This document shows positions 29,876 to 39,914 of a stretch of 62,178 bases of DNA, piece after piece. Position numbers and translations under genes: made by a program. Within the stretch, counting starts at the first letter, position 1, and the number at the start of each line of letters is the position of its first letter. The stretch comes from Pseudomonadota bacterium (GTDB taxonomy: Bacteria; Pseudomonadota; Alphaproteobacteria; Rhizobiales; Methylopilaceae), in the NCBI GenBank assembly GCA_023388965.1, contig JAEWFF010000058.1, positions 1 through 62,178 of the forward strand. Reading direction: 5' to 3'. The notes under the pieces are model-generated. The model worked only from the letters and a program-made list of their open reading frames with translations, made no database searches and was not told the origin of the DNA.

Positions 29876-29909
29876 ATGTCCCGGGGCCGCGCAGCGGAGC
29901 CCGGGACAT
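29876..29909. repeat. dispersed palindromic repeat, family C
   Basis: The arms ATGTCCCGGG and CCCGGGACAT enclose GCCGCGCAGCGGAG. This type of GTCCCGG/CCGGGAC element is common between genes in Bradyrhizobium-like genomes, to my knowledge. Confidence 0.6.
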
Positions 29910-29944
29910 ACTCCCGGTGTTGGCGACGGCAGCGTCAGAGATAA

Positions 29945-29993
29945 GCCCTCATGGTGAGGAGCGATGCGCAGCATCGCGTCTCGAACCATGGGC
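29945..29993. repeat. dispersed palindromic repeat, family B
   Basis: The outer arms are CCTCATGGTGAGGAG and CTCGAACCATGGG. The inner stem CGATGC/GCATCG is variable between copies. Confidence 0.6.
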
Positions 29994-30009
29994 AACGAAC
30001 TCGGTGCCC

Positions 30010-30069
30010 ATCCTCTCCCCTTGTGGGAGAGGACTCATGGCCGTGAGGCCATGAGCGAGGTGAGGGGTA
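30010..30069. repeat. dispersed palindromic repeat, family A
   Basis: CCTCTCCCCTTGTGGGAGAGG is followed by the inner hairpin CTCATGGCC/GGCCATGAG and ends GCGAGGTGAGGGG. It is in the same orientation as the copy at 29797. Confidence 0.8.
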
Positions 30070-30101
30070 GGAGCAAGCACTGAAAAGCTGCGGCCTGTAA
30101 C

Positions 30102-30160
30102 GACCCCTCACCCGGCCATCGCTTCGCGATGTGCCGGCCTCTCCCGCAAGGGGAGAGGCG
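30102..30160. repeat. dispersed palindromic repeat, family A (inverted copy)
   Basis: CCCCTCACCCGGCCATCGCT leads into CCTCTCCCGCAAGGGGAGAGG, the reverse orientation of the copy at 30010. The two face each other and could form a larger stem. Confidence 0.8.
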
Positions 30161-30210
30161 AAGATCATCCCGCGCCGCGGGATATGCGATGTGGCGACAA
30201 TCGAGCTCTC

Positions 30211-30253
30211 GACCATCCTTCGAGAAGGCGCTCCGCGCCTCCTCAGGATGAGG
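30211..30253. repeat. dispersed palindromic repeat, family B
   Basis: GACCATCCTTCGAGAAGGCG continues through CTCCGCGCCT to CCTCAGGATGAGG. The outer arms CATCCT and AGGATG pair, and GGCGC/GCGCC form the inner stem. Confidence 0.7.
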
Positions 30254-30267
30254 CCGGGGAAAAACAT

Positions 30268-30320
30268 CCCCCTCACCCGGTCACCTTCGGTGACTCGACC
30301 TCTCCCGCAAGCGGCAGAGG
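30268..30320. repeat. dispersed palindromic repeat, family A (inverted copy)
   Basis: CCCCCTCACCCGGTCACC, the hairpin TCACC/GGTGA, then CTCTCCCGCAAGCGGCAGAG, with some decay of the terminal arm. It is the last repeat before parE. Confidence 0.7.
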
Positions 30321-30419
30321 CTCCCCGTCTCACAGAGAACACCCCCACCCCGCCATATTTCCTCCCGGGGCCGGTATGCGATACTCAACCGCCTCGAATC
30401 ATTCCTGTCCCAGAACCAC

Positions 30420-32441
<2,022 letters not shown>

Positions 32442-32480
32442 GCCGCGGGAACGCGCCCGCGCGCTTCAGAAGGATCGACG

Positions 32481-32861
32481 ATGTCGCGCTTCATAGCCTT
32501 TCTGGCCCTCGCCCTTCTCGCCGCGCCGGCGGCGGCGCAATCGGTCGGCACCGACATCGTGCTCGTGCGCGTGGCCGGTCCCTGGCAGACGGCGGGCGAT
32601 CGGGGATTTTCACGGCTCGTCGGCAAAGCGGAAAGCGGGCAGCTGGCGGTTGCGCTCGAATGGATTTCGGAGAGCGGCGCGATCGTGCAGACAATGCAGC
32701 TGCCGGTTCCGCCCGGCGCGGAAGATCTCGCTCTGGCCCGCATCCGTGGAGAAAACGGCCCCGCCGACAGCGCGGTCTATTTCATAACGCCCGGCGGCGA
32801 GACCTTCGTGCTTATCGTGGGTGCGCCGGGCGATGCCCGCCTCGGCCCAGCGACGAACTAG
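32481..32861 (+). CDS. small secreted hypothetical protein
   Basis: This is a 126-residue protein with a clear Sec signal peptide (SRFIAFLALALLAAPAAAQS, cleavage near residue 20). The mature part of about 105 residues contains ISESGAIVQTMQLPVP and AVYFITPGGETFVLIVGAP; it looks like a small beta-rich domain. I do not recognise a family. It starts 39 bases after parE on the same strand with AGAAGGATCG as ribosome-binding site, so it is probably co-transcribed with parE. Repeats of family A begin right after its stop codon. Confidence 0.75.
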   Translation: MSRFIAFLALALLAAPAAAQSVGTDIVLVRVAGPWQTAGDRGFSRLVGKAESGQLAVALEWISESGAIVQTMQLPVPPGAEDLALARIRGENGPADSAVYFITPGGETFVLIVGAPGDARLGPATN

Positions 32862-32863
32862 TT

Positions 32864-32924
32864 CTCCTCTCCCGCTTGCGGGAGAGGACGACTCGACACC
32901 GAGGTGTCGAGCGAGGTAAGGGGA
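32864..32924. repeat. dispersed palindromic repeat, family A
   Basis: CTCCTCTCCCGCTTGCGGGA continues GAGGACGACTCGACACCGAG; the inner stem CTCGACACC/GGTGTCGAG is perfect. It ends GCGAGGTAAGGGG. Confidence 0.8.
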
Positions 32925-32931
32925 AAGTCAC

Positions 32932-33089
32932 AAACTCTGCGTTCGCTGCCCCCCTCACTCGGCCGCGCATCTCAACTCGGCTGTTGCCGAGCGGAGGAAG
33001 AGGGACAAGCCCCAAAACTCTGCGCTCGCTGCTCCCCTCACCCGGCCGCGCTTTGCGCGTGCCGACCTCTCCCGTGAACGGGAGAGGTG
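32932..33089. repeat. duplicated family A repeats
   Basis: A 37-base segment starting AAACTCTGCG occurs at 32932-32968 and again at 33015-33051 with three mismatches, 83 bases apart. Each copy leads into an inverted family A element. The second ends in a good CTCTCCCGT/ACGGGAGAG stem, whereas the first is decayed (CTCGGCTGTTGCCGAG in place of the core). Confidence 0.7.
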
Positions 33090-33105
33090 TCGAGCGGGAG
33101 AGGCC

Positions 33106-34518
33106 TCAATATCCCGCGATGATTCCGCGCTCGGTAATGACAGCCCAATTGCCGCCGAGACGGCGGATGGCCAAGACGCGATTGCCGCCCGGCAGGTCGT
33201 CGCCCGGCTCGACCTCGATCGGCGCGCCCCGGCCCTGCACGACCGCAATGCCGTTATAGACATCGCGCACGGACCAGCCCTGCAGCACCGGCATTTCCGG
33301 AGACGGGCTTCCCGGCGCGTTGTAGCTCGGCCGCGTATCGTAGCTCGGAGGAGGAACGGGATCGACACGCGCTTCGCGCGGCGGCGTCAGCGGACGCGGC
33401 GGAGCGCCGGGCCCCGCGGCAGCCTCGCGCGGCGCCGTTTCCTGGGCGGGAGGCGCAGGTCTCGTTTCCACGCGCGCGGTCTCGGCCGGCGGCCGGCTCG
33501 CATTGGGTTTCGGCTCGGGGGTCGGCACCGGAGCAGCCGCCGTTTCCGCCGGAGGTTCCGGCGTCTGCGGCTCGCCCGCATCCGCATTCGTGTCGTTACG
33601 CGCCGTATCGCTCGCTGCGGGCTCGCCCGTCGTTTGCGCAGTGTCCGCCTGCCCGATGGCAGAAGTCTGCTCTGCCGGTTCGGCGGACCTCTCTTCCAGT
33701 TCCTTCAGGCGCGCTTCGAGTTCGGCAACGCGCTCCTGTGCGGCCTTGAGTTCGTCCGCATTGGCCGCCTCCGTCGGCACGGGCTGCGGATCGGGAGATA
33801 CCGGCTCCGCCGTTTGCGTCGTGTCGTCGCCGAATTTCAGGCCCAGACCCGAAGCGCCATACATGAACGCGACCGCGCCGAGCGCGAGCGCCACCACGAT
33901 GCCGGCGGCCATGGCCACGAAACGCGCGCCCCTGCTTTCGCCGGGCTCGCGCAAAACAGGGTCCTGACGCTCGGCGGCATCGAAAACCGATGCCGTCCGC
34001 TCATCCGTGGTCACGCGCAGGGGTGCGGGCTCGGCATCGGGCACGATTTCAGGCGCGGGTTCGACGCGTGCGAGAATTTCATCCGCCTCGGCCTGCGCCC
34101 CGGTTTCAGCTTCGTGGCCGGCGTCAGCGTCCGGCTCGCCGTCCGTATCTTCGGCCTGCCCATCCGCCACGACGGGTGGAGCGCCCTCCCCCTCGTCCGG
34201 CTCAGGCGTCTCGCTGCCGGATTCGGCTTCCTCAGCCTCCGGCTCACCGCCCTGAAGGTCCAGCTTCGGCGCGGGCTCTTCCACCGCCGGCTCCCGATAG
34301 TCTTCGCCGGGCACGGTCTCGAAATCGCCGTCGGAAGGCGGCACCGGCGGCATCACGACCGGCGCGTGCCCGCTTTGCGGCGCATCCACGCTCGGCTCGA
34401 CGCGCACCTCCTGATAGGGCTTCGGCCACAGGCTCTTGGCCGGTTTCACATCGGGCGCGCCGCCTGCCGGTGCGGAGACGCTGCCCGCCATGTCGTCATT
34501 GGTGGTTTTCTTGACCAT
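33106..34518 (-). CDS. Pro/Glu-rich single-pass membrane protein, unknown function
   Basis: This is a 470-residue protein with a long acidic, proline-rich N-terminal region (residues 1-195) and one membrane helix (about 199-222, FVAMAAGIVVALALGAVAFM). A short coiled coil follows (about 250-278, ELKAAQERVAELEARLKELE), then another Pro/Ala/Glu-rich linker. The conserved-looking C-terminal module of about 60 residues (LQGWSVRDVYNGIAVVQGRG ... ERGIIAGY) resembles small beta domains that end Rhizobiales membrane proteins. The topology suggests a cytoplasmic disordered N-terminus and a periplasmic domain, reminiscent of TonB-like or cell-envelope scaffold proteins, but no family is certain. The stop codon lies just outside the repeat cluster. 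Confidence 0.65.
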   Translation of the reverse strand: MVKKTTNDDMAGSVSAPAGGAPDVKPAKSLWPKPYQEVRVEPSVDAPQSGHAPVVMPPVPPSDGDFETVPGEDYREPAVEEPAPKLDLQGGEPEAEEAESGSETPEPDEGEGAPPVVADGQAEDTDGEPDADAGHEAETGAQAEADEILARVEPAPEIVPDAEPAPLRVTTDERTASVFDAAERQDPVLREPGESRGARFVAMAAGIVVALALGAVAFMYGASGLGLKFGDDTTQTAEPVSPDPQPVPTEAANADELKAAQERVAELEARLKELEERSAEPAEQTSAIGQADTAQTTGEPAASDTARNDTNADAGEPQTPEPPAETAAAPVPTPEPKPNASRPPAETARVETRPAPPAQETAPREAAAGPGAPPRPLTPPREARVDPVPPPSYDTRPSYNAPGSPSPEMPVLQGWSVRDVYNGIAVVQGRGAPIEVEPGDDLPGGNRVLAIRRLGGNWAVITERGIIAGY

Positions 34519-34674
34519 TGCCGTTACGCGTCCCGCCGTGAATTGAGAGAAACGGATGTTTTACCGCCAATCTTGGCGGCACGGCGGCAAGTCTTAACCC
34601 TGGCCGCCTCCACCTCGTAATTTGATCGCGGGCAACTGAACCCACGCTGAACAGACGGGTGCGGAAGCCTTTCC

Positions 34675-34702
34675 TTGACTTCGGGCCATCTGCCCCTATT
34701 TT
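34675..34702 (+). promoter_or_regulatory. promoter of the RhlE-type helicase gene
   Basis: TTGACT and TATTTT are 16 bases apart, close to the housekeeping consensus. The start would lie near 34710, giving a leader of about 60 bases before the ATG. Confidence 0.5.
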
Positions 34703-34768
34703 GCCACCAACGGAAACGCCCGCAGAACCTTATCCTTTATTCACCTGCGGACCCGAAAAACCAATCAT

Positions 34769-36157
34769 ATGAACTTTGACCAACTCGGGCTGAGCCCCAA
34801 AGTCCTCGCAGCCGTCGAGGCCACGGGCTACACCTCGCCCACTCCCATTCAGGAGCAGGCGATCCCGCACGTCCTCGCCAAGCGCGATGTGCTGGGCATT
34901 GCCCAGACCGGCACGGGCAAGACGGCGGGCTTCACGCTGCCCATGCTGACACGGCTCGAAACCGGGCGCCCGCGCGCCCGCATGCCGCGCACGCTGATCC
35001 TGGAGCCGACGCGCGAACTCGCGGCGCAGGTCGAGGAAAGCTTCAACCGCTACGGCGTCAATCACAAGCTGTCGGTCGCGCTGCTGATCGGCGGCCTGTC
35101 CTTCGGCGACCAGGACGCGAAGCTCACGCGCGGCGTCGATGTGCTGATCGCCACGCCCGGCCGCCTGCTCGATCATTTCGAACGCGGCCGCCTACTGATG
35201 ACGGGCATCGAAATCCTCGTCATCGACGAAGCGGACCGCATGCTCGATATGGGTTTCATCCCCGACATCGAGCGCATCTGCAAACTGATCCCGCCGAAGC
35301 GGCAGACCCTGTTCTTTTCCGCGACGATGCCGCCTGAAATCCAGCGCCTCGTTTCGCAGTTCCTCAAGGATCCGGTGAAGATCGAGGTCGCCAAGCCCTC
35401 GACGGCTTCGTCCAACATCACCCAGAGTCTCGTCGCCTGCCCTTCGGACCAGGCCGACAAGCGCGAAACGCTGCGCCACGCCATACGCGGCGAAACCGAA
35501 TTCAAGAACGCCATCGTTTTTTGCAACCGCAAGCGCGATATCGGCACGCTCCAGCGCTCGCTGCAGAAGCACGGCTTCAAAGCCGTCGCGCTGCACGGTG
35601 ACATGGACCAGCGCGCCCGAATGCAGGCGCTCGACCAGTTCAAGAACGGCGAGGCGGAGCTTCTCGTCGCTTCCGACGTCGCCGCGCGCGGCCTCGACAT
35701 TCCGGCCGTCAGTCACGTCTTCAACTACGATGTGCCGATCCACGCGGAAGATTACGTGCACCGCATTGGCCGCACGGGCCGCGCGGGCCGCGCTGGCACC
35801 TCGATCACGCTCGTCGCTCCGTCCGACAAACGCTATCTCGACGCCATCGAAAAACTGATCGGCGAGGACATCGTCTGGAAGGGCGAGGCCGTTGCCGCCG
35901 CCGAGCCCGGAGAAGGGCGCGGGCGTGGCGAACGCCGTGGACGCGGCGGCCGGCAGAGCGCCGAACCGCGCCGGGCCGAACCCGCCCGGAAGAGCGAACC
36001 GAAAGCCCGCGACACGCAGAAACCGCGCCCGCCGCGCGAGGATGCCGCGAAGCCGCGCCGTTCCCGTGACGAGGCGGAGGACGGGCCGATGCCGGTCGGC
36101 ATGGGCGATCACGTTCCGCAGTTCCTGCTCAAGCCTGTGCGCCTGAAAAGCGTGTAA
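34769..36157 (+). CDS. DEAD-box ATP-dependent RNA helicase, RhlE-like
   Basis: This is a 462-residue DEAD-box helicase. The Q motif region (MNFDQLGLSPKVLAAVEATG), motif I AQTGTGKTAGF, motif II VIDEADRMLDMGF, motif III FFSATMPPEI, motif V SDVAARGLDIP and motif VI HRIGRTGRAGR are all intact. The C-terminal tail of about 90 residues is rich in Arg, Gly, Pro and Glu, as in RhlE/RhlB proteins that act on mRNA and ribosomes. Which subfamily cannot be settled by eye, so no gene symbol is given. It is monocistronic, with its own promoter upstream. Confidence 0.92.
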   Translation: MNFDQLGLSPKVLAAVEATGYTSPTPIQEQAIPHVLAKRDVLGIAQTGTGKTAGFTLPMLTRLETGRPRARMPRTLILEPTRELAAQVEESFNRYGVNHKLSVALLIGGLSFGDQDAKLTRGVDVLIATPGRLLDHFERGRLLMTGIEILVIDEADRMLDMGFIPDIERICKLIPPKRQTLFFSATMPPEIQRLVSQFLKDPVKIEVAKPSTASSNITQSLVACPSDQADKRETLRHAIRGETEFKNAIVFCNRKRDIGTLQRSLQKHGFKAVALHGDMDQRARMQALDQFKNGEAELLVASDVAARGLDIPAVSHVFNYDVPIHAEDYVHRIGRTGRAGRAGTSITLVAPSDKRYLDAIEKLIGEDIVWKGEAVAAAEPGEGRGRGERRGRGGRQSAEPRRAEPARKSEPKARDTQKPRPPREDAAKPRRSRDEAEDGPMPVGMGDHVPQFLLKPVRLKSV

Positions 36158-36294
36158 TCTGCGCCGCTTGAATAAAGATTACCCCACAGGGAAACGTTTC
36201 GGTTTAACCGGCGCTTAATCATTGAGGCGCACTTTTACCCCGGACGTGCTGGCACGAATCCAGAAGGATTCGGCATGGCCGGGGGACTACAACA

Positions 36295-37350
36295 ATGCCG
36301 GAAACCGGTGGGGATGACTTTGAACGGACGATCGTCTTCGGCGAGTCCGCGCTGGAACGCATAAAGGCATACCGGCATCCCGCCTATCCTCGTATTTACG
36401 AAGTCTGGTATACATACGCGACCTGCTACAATCCGTATCTCAATCAGGCAATCAACGACGTCCTGAAGAAGCGCGGTACGCTCTCCGAACAGGATCTCGA
36501 CGCGCTGTACGACATGCATCTGTCGGCCGCGCGCTTTCCGACCCGCTACGACGAAGTCGGTACGAAAATCCGCGAGGAAGTCGACCAGATGGTCGCCATG
36601 CTGGACAGGAACCGGCAGTCGGCCTCGACCTACAATCACGCGCTCGACCAGATCGACGCGAAAATCGAAAGCGCCGACAGCGAAACGATCAAGGCCATCG
36701 TGCAGGCGCTCGTGCAGGCGACCGCCGAAATGCGATCCGCGAACGGCGAGCTCGAAGGCCAGTTGGTACATTCGCGCGAGGAAATGCTGAAGCTTCACGA
36801 CAAGCTCGAAGCGATCCGCGCGGAATCGCTGACCGATCCGCTCACGCTGCTGTCGAACCGCAAATTCTTCGAAATGGCGCTGGAAAAGGCGCTGGCGGAC
36901 GGCAAGCCGTTCTCGCTGCTCGTCACCGACATCGATCACTTCAAGTCGTTCAACGACAAATACGGCCATCTGACCGGCGATCAGGTTCTGCGCCTCGTGG
37001 CGACCGCCGTGAAGCAGAACGTCAAGGGCCAGGACATCGCGGCGCGCTATGGCGGCGAGGAATTCGCGATCATCCTGCCCGGCACGACCTTGCGCCCGGC
37101 AGTCACGGTCGCGGACCATATCCGCCGCGCCGTCATGGGCAAGGAACTCGTCAAGCGCTCGACGGGTGAAAATCTCGGCCGCGTGACGATCTCGATCGGC
37201 GTCGCGAGCTTCCGCTCGAACGACAATGCCGCAACCATCATCGAGCGCGCGGATATGTGCCTGTACGCCGCCAAGCGCGCGGGGCGTAACCGCGTCGTGT
37301 GCGAAACGGACCCGGAAGTCCAGAACGCGACCGAGAACCGGGTGGCGTGA
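36295..37350 (+). CDS. GGDEF diguanylate cyclase
   Basis: This is a 351-residue cytoplasmic protein whose C-terminal GGDEF domain (about residues 175-335) makes cyclic di-GMP. The active-site motif reads RYGGEEFAIILPG (GGEEF at 253-257), and DPLTLLSNRKFFE and LVTDIDHFKSFNDKYGHLTG mark the domain start. An inhibitory RxxD site is not obvious before the GGEEF motif. The N-terminal 170 residues contain no membrane helix. They are helical, with aromatic-rich YRHPAYPRIYEVWYTYATCY and a coiled-coil linker, and look like an unnamed sensor domain seen in other alphaproteobacterial cyclases. It is transcribed alone. Confidence 0.93.
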   Translation: MPETGGDDFERTIVFGESALERIKAYRHPAYPRIYEVWYTYATCYNPYLNQAINDVLKKRGTLSEQDLDALYDMHLSAARFPTRYDEVGTKIREEVDQMVAMLDRNRQSASTYNHALDQIDAKIESADSETIKAIVQALVQATAEMRSANGELEGQLVHSREEMLKLHDKLEAIRAESLTDPLTLLSNRKFFEMALEKALADGKPFSLLVTDIDHFKSFNDKYGHLTGDQVLRLVATAVKQNVKGQDIAARYGGEEFAIILPGTTLRPAVTVADHIRRAVMGKELVKRSTGENLGRVTISIGVASFRSNDNAATIIERADMCLYAAKRAGRNRVVCETDPEVQNATENRVA

Positions 37351-37405
37351 CCTCATCCTGAGCCGGACGCGCGGCAACGCCGCGAGCCGTGTCGAAGGAT
37401 GGTCG
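37351..37405. repeat. dispersed palindromic repeat, family B
   Basis: CCTCATCCTGAGCCGGACGC is followed by an inner hairpin GCGGC/GCCGC and GTGTCGAAGGATGG. The outer arms CATCCT/AGGATG pair. It follows the diguanylate cyclase stop codon by one base. Confidence 0.7.
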
Positions 37406-37473
37406 AAAATTCAGAGCTTGAGTCTGTCACTTCGGCGCGGCCGCCTGCGGCGTCCGGCGCATGATGCGGGTAT

Positions 37474-37842
37474 TTACTGCGCGGCGCGGTTCTCGGGCTT
37501 GGCCGGCACGATCTCGATCGACTCGCCGCAGCCGCAGGCCGAGACCTGGTTCGGATTGTTGAAGACGAACCGCGAGGACATCTTCTCGGTGATGTAGTCC
37601 ATCTCCGTGCCAAGCAGAAACAGCAGCGCCTGCGGCTCGATCATGATCTTCACGCCCTTGTCCTCGATGATCTCGTCCCCGGGCTCCGGGGCGGCAGCAT
37701 AGCCCATCGTGTATTCCATGCCCGCGCAACCGCCTTTCTTCACGCCGACGCGCAGGCCGGCAATGGGCGTATCGGAGCGGGAAATGATGTCCTTCACGCG
37801 GTCCGCGGCGCGGTCGGTGAGCTGCATTACGGGCATTGTCAT
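37474..37842 (-). CDS. A-type iron-sulfur carrier protein (SufA/IscA family)
   Basis: This is a 122-residue HesB/IscA-type scaffold or carrier that passes Fe-S clusters to apoproteins. The three conserved cysteines are Cys39 (KKGGCAGMEY), Cys103 and Cys105 (SACGCGESIEI). In Rhizobiales such a gene often closes a suf operon, but no suf genes flank it here, so it is called only to family level. A second A-type carrier (erpA-like) is encoded elsewhere in the window. The 130 bases to the next gene upstream contain nothing else. Confidence 0.92.
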   Translation of the reverse strand: MTMPVMQLTDRAADRVKDIISRSDTPIAGLRVGVKKGGCAGMEYTMGYAAAPEPGDEIIEDKGVKIMIEPQALLFLLGTEMDYITEKMSSRFVFNNPNQVSACGCGESIEIVPAKPENRAAQ

Positions 37843-37947
37843 TCAAAATTCCCCTGCCGGTTCAAGGCCGGCGTGAAATCGCCAAAATCACAACACAGAA
37901 TATGGGGGCGCCGGCGCGCTCTGCAAACCCTTGCCCCTGAAAGCAAA

Positions 37948-37969
37948 CCGCCGCCCCGAAGGGCGGCGG
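37948..37969 (-). terminator. terminator after the DUF3597 gene
   Basis: Nine-base arms CCGCCGCCC and GGGCGGCGG pair around a four-base loop. On the minus strand the stem is followed by TTTGCTTTC. It lies ten bases past the DUF3597 stop codon. Confidence 0.65.
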
Positions 37970-37978
37970 CGGAAAGGA

Positions 37979-38368
37979 TCAGTCCTTCAGATCGTCCGGC
38001 ACCTTGCCGCCATTGGCCGCCAGCTTGGCGATGACCTGCTTGTGCAGCCAGATGTTCATCTTCGCGGAATCGTTCTTGTCGCCGGTATAGCCGAGCTCGT
38101 CGGCGAGCTCCTGGCGCGCCTTGAGGCTGGAATCGAGATTGAGCGCCTTCATCAGATCGACGATCGAGGTCTTCCAGTTGAGCTTCTGCCCGCTGTCCTT
38201 CACCGCCTGATCAAGGATGGCGGAGACATCGACGGTTTCGGCAGGAGCCGCGGCAGGGGTGGAGGCGGGTGCGGATGCGGTGCCCGCCTGCGGCGCGGAG
38301 GCCGTCTCGGCCGCCGCAGCGTCGCCGGTGCCAAAAATCTTGCCGAAAATCTTTCCAAGAATGCTCAT
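37979..38368 (-). CDS. DUF3597 protein
   Basis: This is a 129-residue protein. The C-terminal part VDVSAILDQAVKDSGQKLNW ... KALNLDSSLKARQELADELG is the DUF3597 domain, a helical domain of unknown function. The N-terminus (MSILGKIFGKIFG) is followed by an Ala/Pro/Thr-rich linker of about 30 residues. The start chosen skips two codons of a slightly longer frame. It has its own terminator and probably its own promoter in the 100 bases that separate it from pcm. Confidence 0.85.
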   Translation of the reverse strand: MSILGKIFGKIFGTGDAAAAETASAPQAGTASAPASTPAAAPAETVDVSAILDQAVKDSGQKLNWKTSIVDLMKALNLDSSLKARQELADELGYTGDKNDSAKMNIWLHKQVIAKLAANGGKVPDDLKD

Positions 38369-38468
38369 TCGCACACTCCGTTGTCAGGGCCGCGCAGTAC
38401 GGCTCTTCATCCACCCTACCCGGCCCGAACTATAACCAAGAAAGGCGACGCGAACAGCCGCAATTCAC

Positions 38469-39137
38469 CTAGAGCGAGACGGCGCGCCCGGCGACAAGCG
38501 GCACGAAGCGCACCGCGATGAGCGGCTTTTCCGTCACCTTGCCCTTAGCGTCCTTCTCGACGCGCACCAGTTTCTGCTCGCCCTGCGCCGCGCCGACGGG
38601 GATGATCATGATGCCGCCCGGCGCAAGCTGGTCGACCAGCGCCTTCGGGATCGTGTCGGCCGCGGCCGTGACCATGATACGGTCGAACGGCGCCTGTTCT
38701 TTCCACCCGACCGCCCCGTCGCCGGGCATTGCGGTGACATTGGCGATGCCCAGCGCCTGAATCCGCGCCTCGGCGGCGGCGACGAGGGTGCGGTAGCGGT
38801 CGATCGTGTACACACGCTTGGCAATGCGCGCGAGAACCGCCGTCTGGTAACCGGAGCCCATGCCGATCTCGAGCACTTTGTGCGTATGGTCGAGTTCGAG
38901 CTGCTGCGTCATGTAGGCGACGATGAAGGGCTGGCTGATCGTCTGCCCGCAGGAGATCGGCAGTGCGCGGTCCGCATAGGCATGCTCGGACAGAGCCGGC
39001 TGCACGAACATGGTGCGCGGCACGGTTTCCATCGCACGCAGAACCTGACGGTCGCGAATGCCTCTCTGCCGCAGCGAAAGCTGGAACGCGGCGCGCTCGC
39101 GCGCCTCGATCTCGTCGCGTGGGCCGTAATCGGCCAT
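38469..39137 (-). CDS. pcm: protein-L-isoaspartate O-methyltransferase
   Basis: Pcm repairs isoaspartyl residues in aged proteins using S-adenosylmethionine. The 222-residue product has the family motifs RTMFVQPALSEHAYADRALP, ISCGQTISQPFIVAYMTQQL and VLEIGMGSGYQTAVLARI, the last being the SAM site. The ATG giving MADYGPRDEIEARERAAF was chosen because it begins just past the surE stop; the longer frame overlaps surE. The surE-pcm pair is the standard stress-survival arrangement. Confidence 0.95.
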   Translation of the reverse strand: MADYGPRDEIEARERAAFQLSLRQRGIRDRQVLRAMETVPRTMFVQPALSEHAYADRALPISCGQTISQPFIVAYMTQQLELDHTHKVLEIGMGSGYQTAVLARIAKRVYTIDRYRTLVAAAEARIQALGIANVTAMPGDGAVGWKEQAPFDRIMVTAAADTIPKALVDQLAPGGIMIIPVGAAQGEQKLVRVEKDAKGKVTEKPLIAVRFVPLVAGRAVSL

Positions 39138-39142
39138 AGCCG

Positions 39143-39913
39143 TCAGAGCTTCCCTTCGATGGCCGCGTCGAATGTCGCTTTCAGGGCCACGTCCGTCATG
39201 TCGATCTTGAGCGGCGTCACGGAAATATAGCCTTCGGCGACCGCCTTGAGATCGGTATCGGCTTCCGGATCGCCGGATTCGTGACCGATCATGATCCAGA
39301 AATACGGGTTGTTGCGCCCGTCGCGGCGCTCGTCGATCCTGGTCTGCCACTGCGCCCGCTGGCCCTGACGCGTTGCACGTACGCCCGCCACCTGGGCCGC
39401 CGGCCGGGGCGGGAAATTGACATTGGCGAGCCCGCCGGACGGAAGGCCGGCCTCGAGCACACGACCTATGACGGCGGCTCCATGCGTCAGCGCTGACGAA
39501 TAATCGACCGCCTCCCGCGTTCCGGACGGATAGCCCTGCGACAGCGCGATTGCCGGAATGCCGAGCAGCGCGCCTTCCATGGCACCGGCAACCGTGCCGG
39601 AATAGGTGACGTCCTCACCCAGATTGTGGCCGCGATTGACTCCGGACAGGAGAAGCTCCGGCACGTCGTTCTTCATGATGTGGCGCGAGGCGAGAATGAC
39701 GCAATCGGTCGGCGTGCCCTTGACCGCGAACTTCTTCTCGCCGATCCGGCGCAGGCGCAGCGGATCGTTCAGGGACAGCGAATGCGCGACGCCGGATTGA
39801 TCGGTCTCGGGCGCAACAACCCATACATCGTCCGAAATCTCGCGCGCGATCTTTTCCAGCGCATCGAGGCCGGGCGAATGGATGCCGTCGTCATTGGTAA
39901 TCAGGATGCGCAT
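39143..39913 (-). CDS. surE: 5'-nucleotidase SurE
   Basis: SurE is a metal-dependent nucleoside monophosphatase. The 256-residue protein starts MRILITNDDGIHSPGLDAL with the metal-binding Asp pair. It carries DQSGVAHSLSLNDPLRLR and LLLSGVNRGHNLGEDVTYSG, the remaining metal ligands. It lies between serS and pcm on one strand, separated from serS by a dispersed repeat. Confidence 0.96.
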   Translation of the reverse strand: MRILITNDDGIHSPGLDALEKIAREISDDVWVVAPETDQSGVAHSLSLNDPLRLRRIGEKKFAVKGTPTDCVILASRHIMKNDVPELLLSGVNRGHNLGEDVTYSGTVAGAMEGALLGIPAIALSQGYPSGTREAVDYSSALTHGAAVIGRVLEAGLPSGGLANVNFPPRPAAQVAGVRATRQGQRAQWQTRIDERRDGRNNPYFWIMIGHESGDPEADTDLKAVAEGYISVTPLKIDMTDVALKATFDAAIEGKL

Positions 39914-39914
39914 T

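Larger units (their letters stand above)
29277..30419. other. 1.1-kb stretch without protein genes
   Basis: I see no convincing coding region on either strand; open frames here are short, arginine- and serine-rich and cross the repeats. The first half holds a candidate structured RNA. From about 29740 onward the stretch is a mosaic of dispersed palindromic repeats in both orientations, listed separately. The last 90 bases lead into parE. Confidence 0.7.

Noticed and set aside
29430..29909. Minus-strand frame of 159 residues after glnA as a protein gene
   Set aside because: It runs through the candidate RNA, its terminator and a family A repeat, and its composition is that of random GC-rich sequence.
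36268..36285. TGGCACGAATCC ahead of the diguanylate cyclase as a sigma-54 promoter
   Set aside because: The -24 half fits, but there is no GC ten bases after the GG, so the -12 element is missing.
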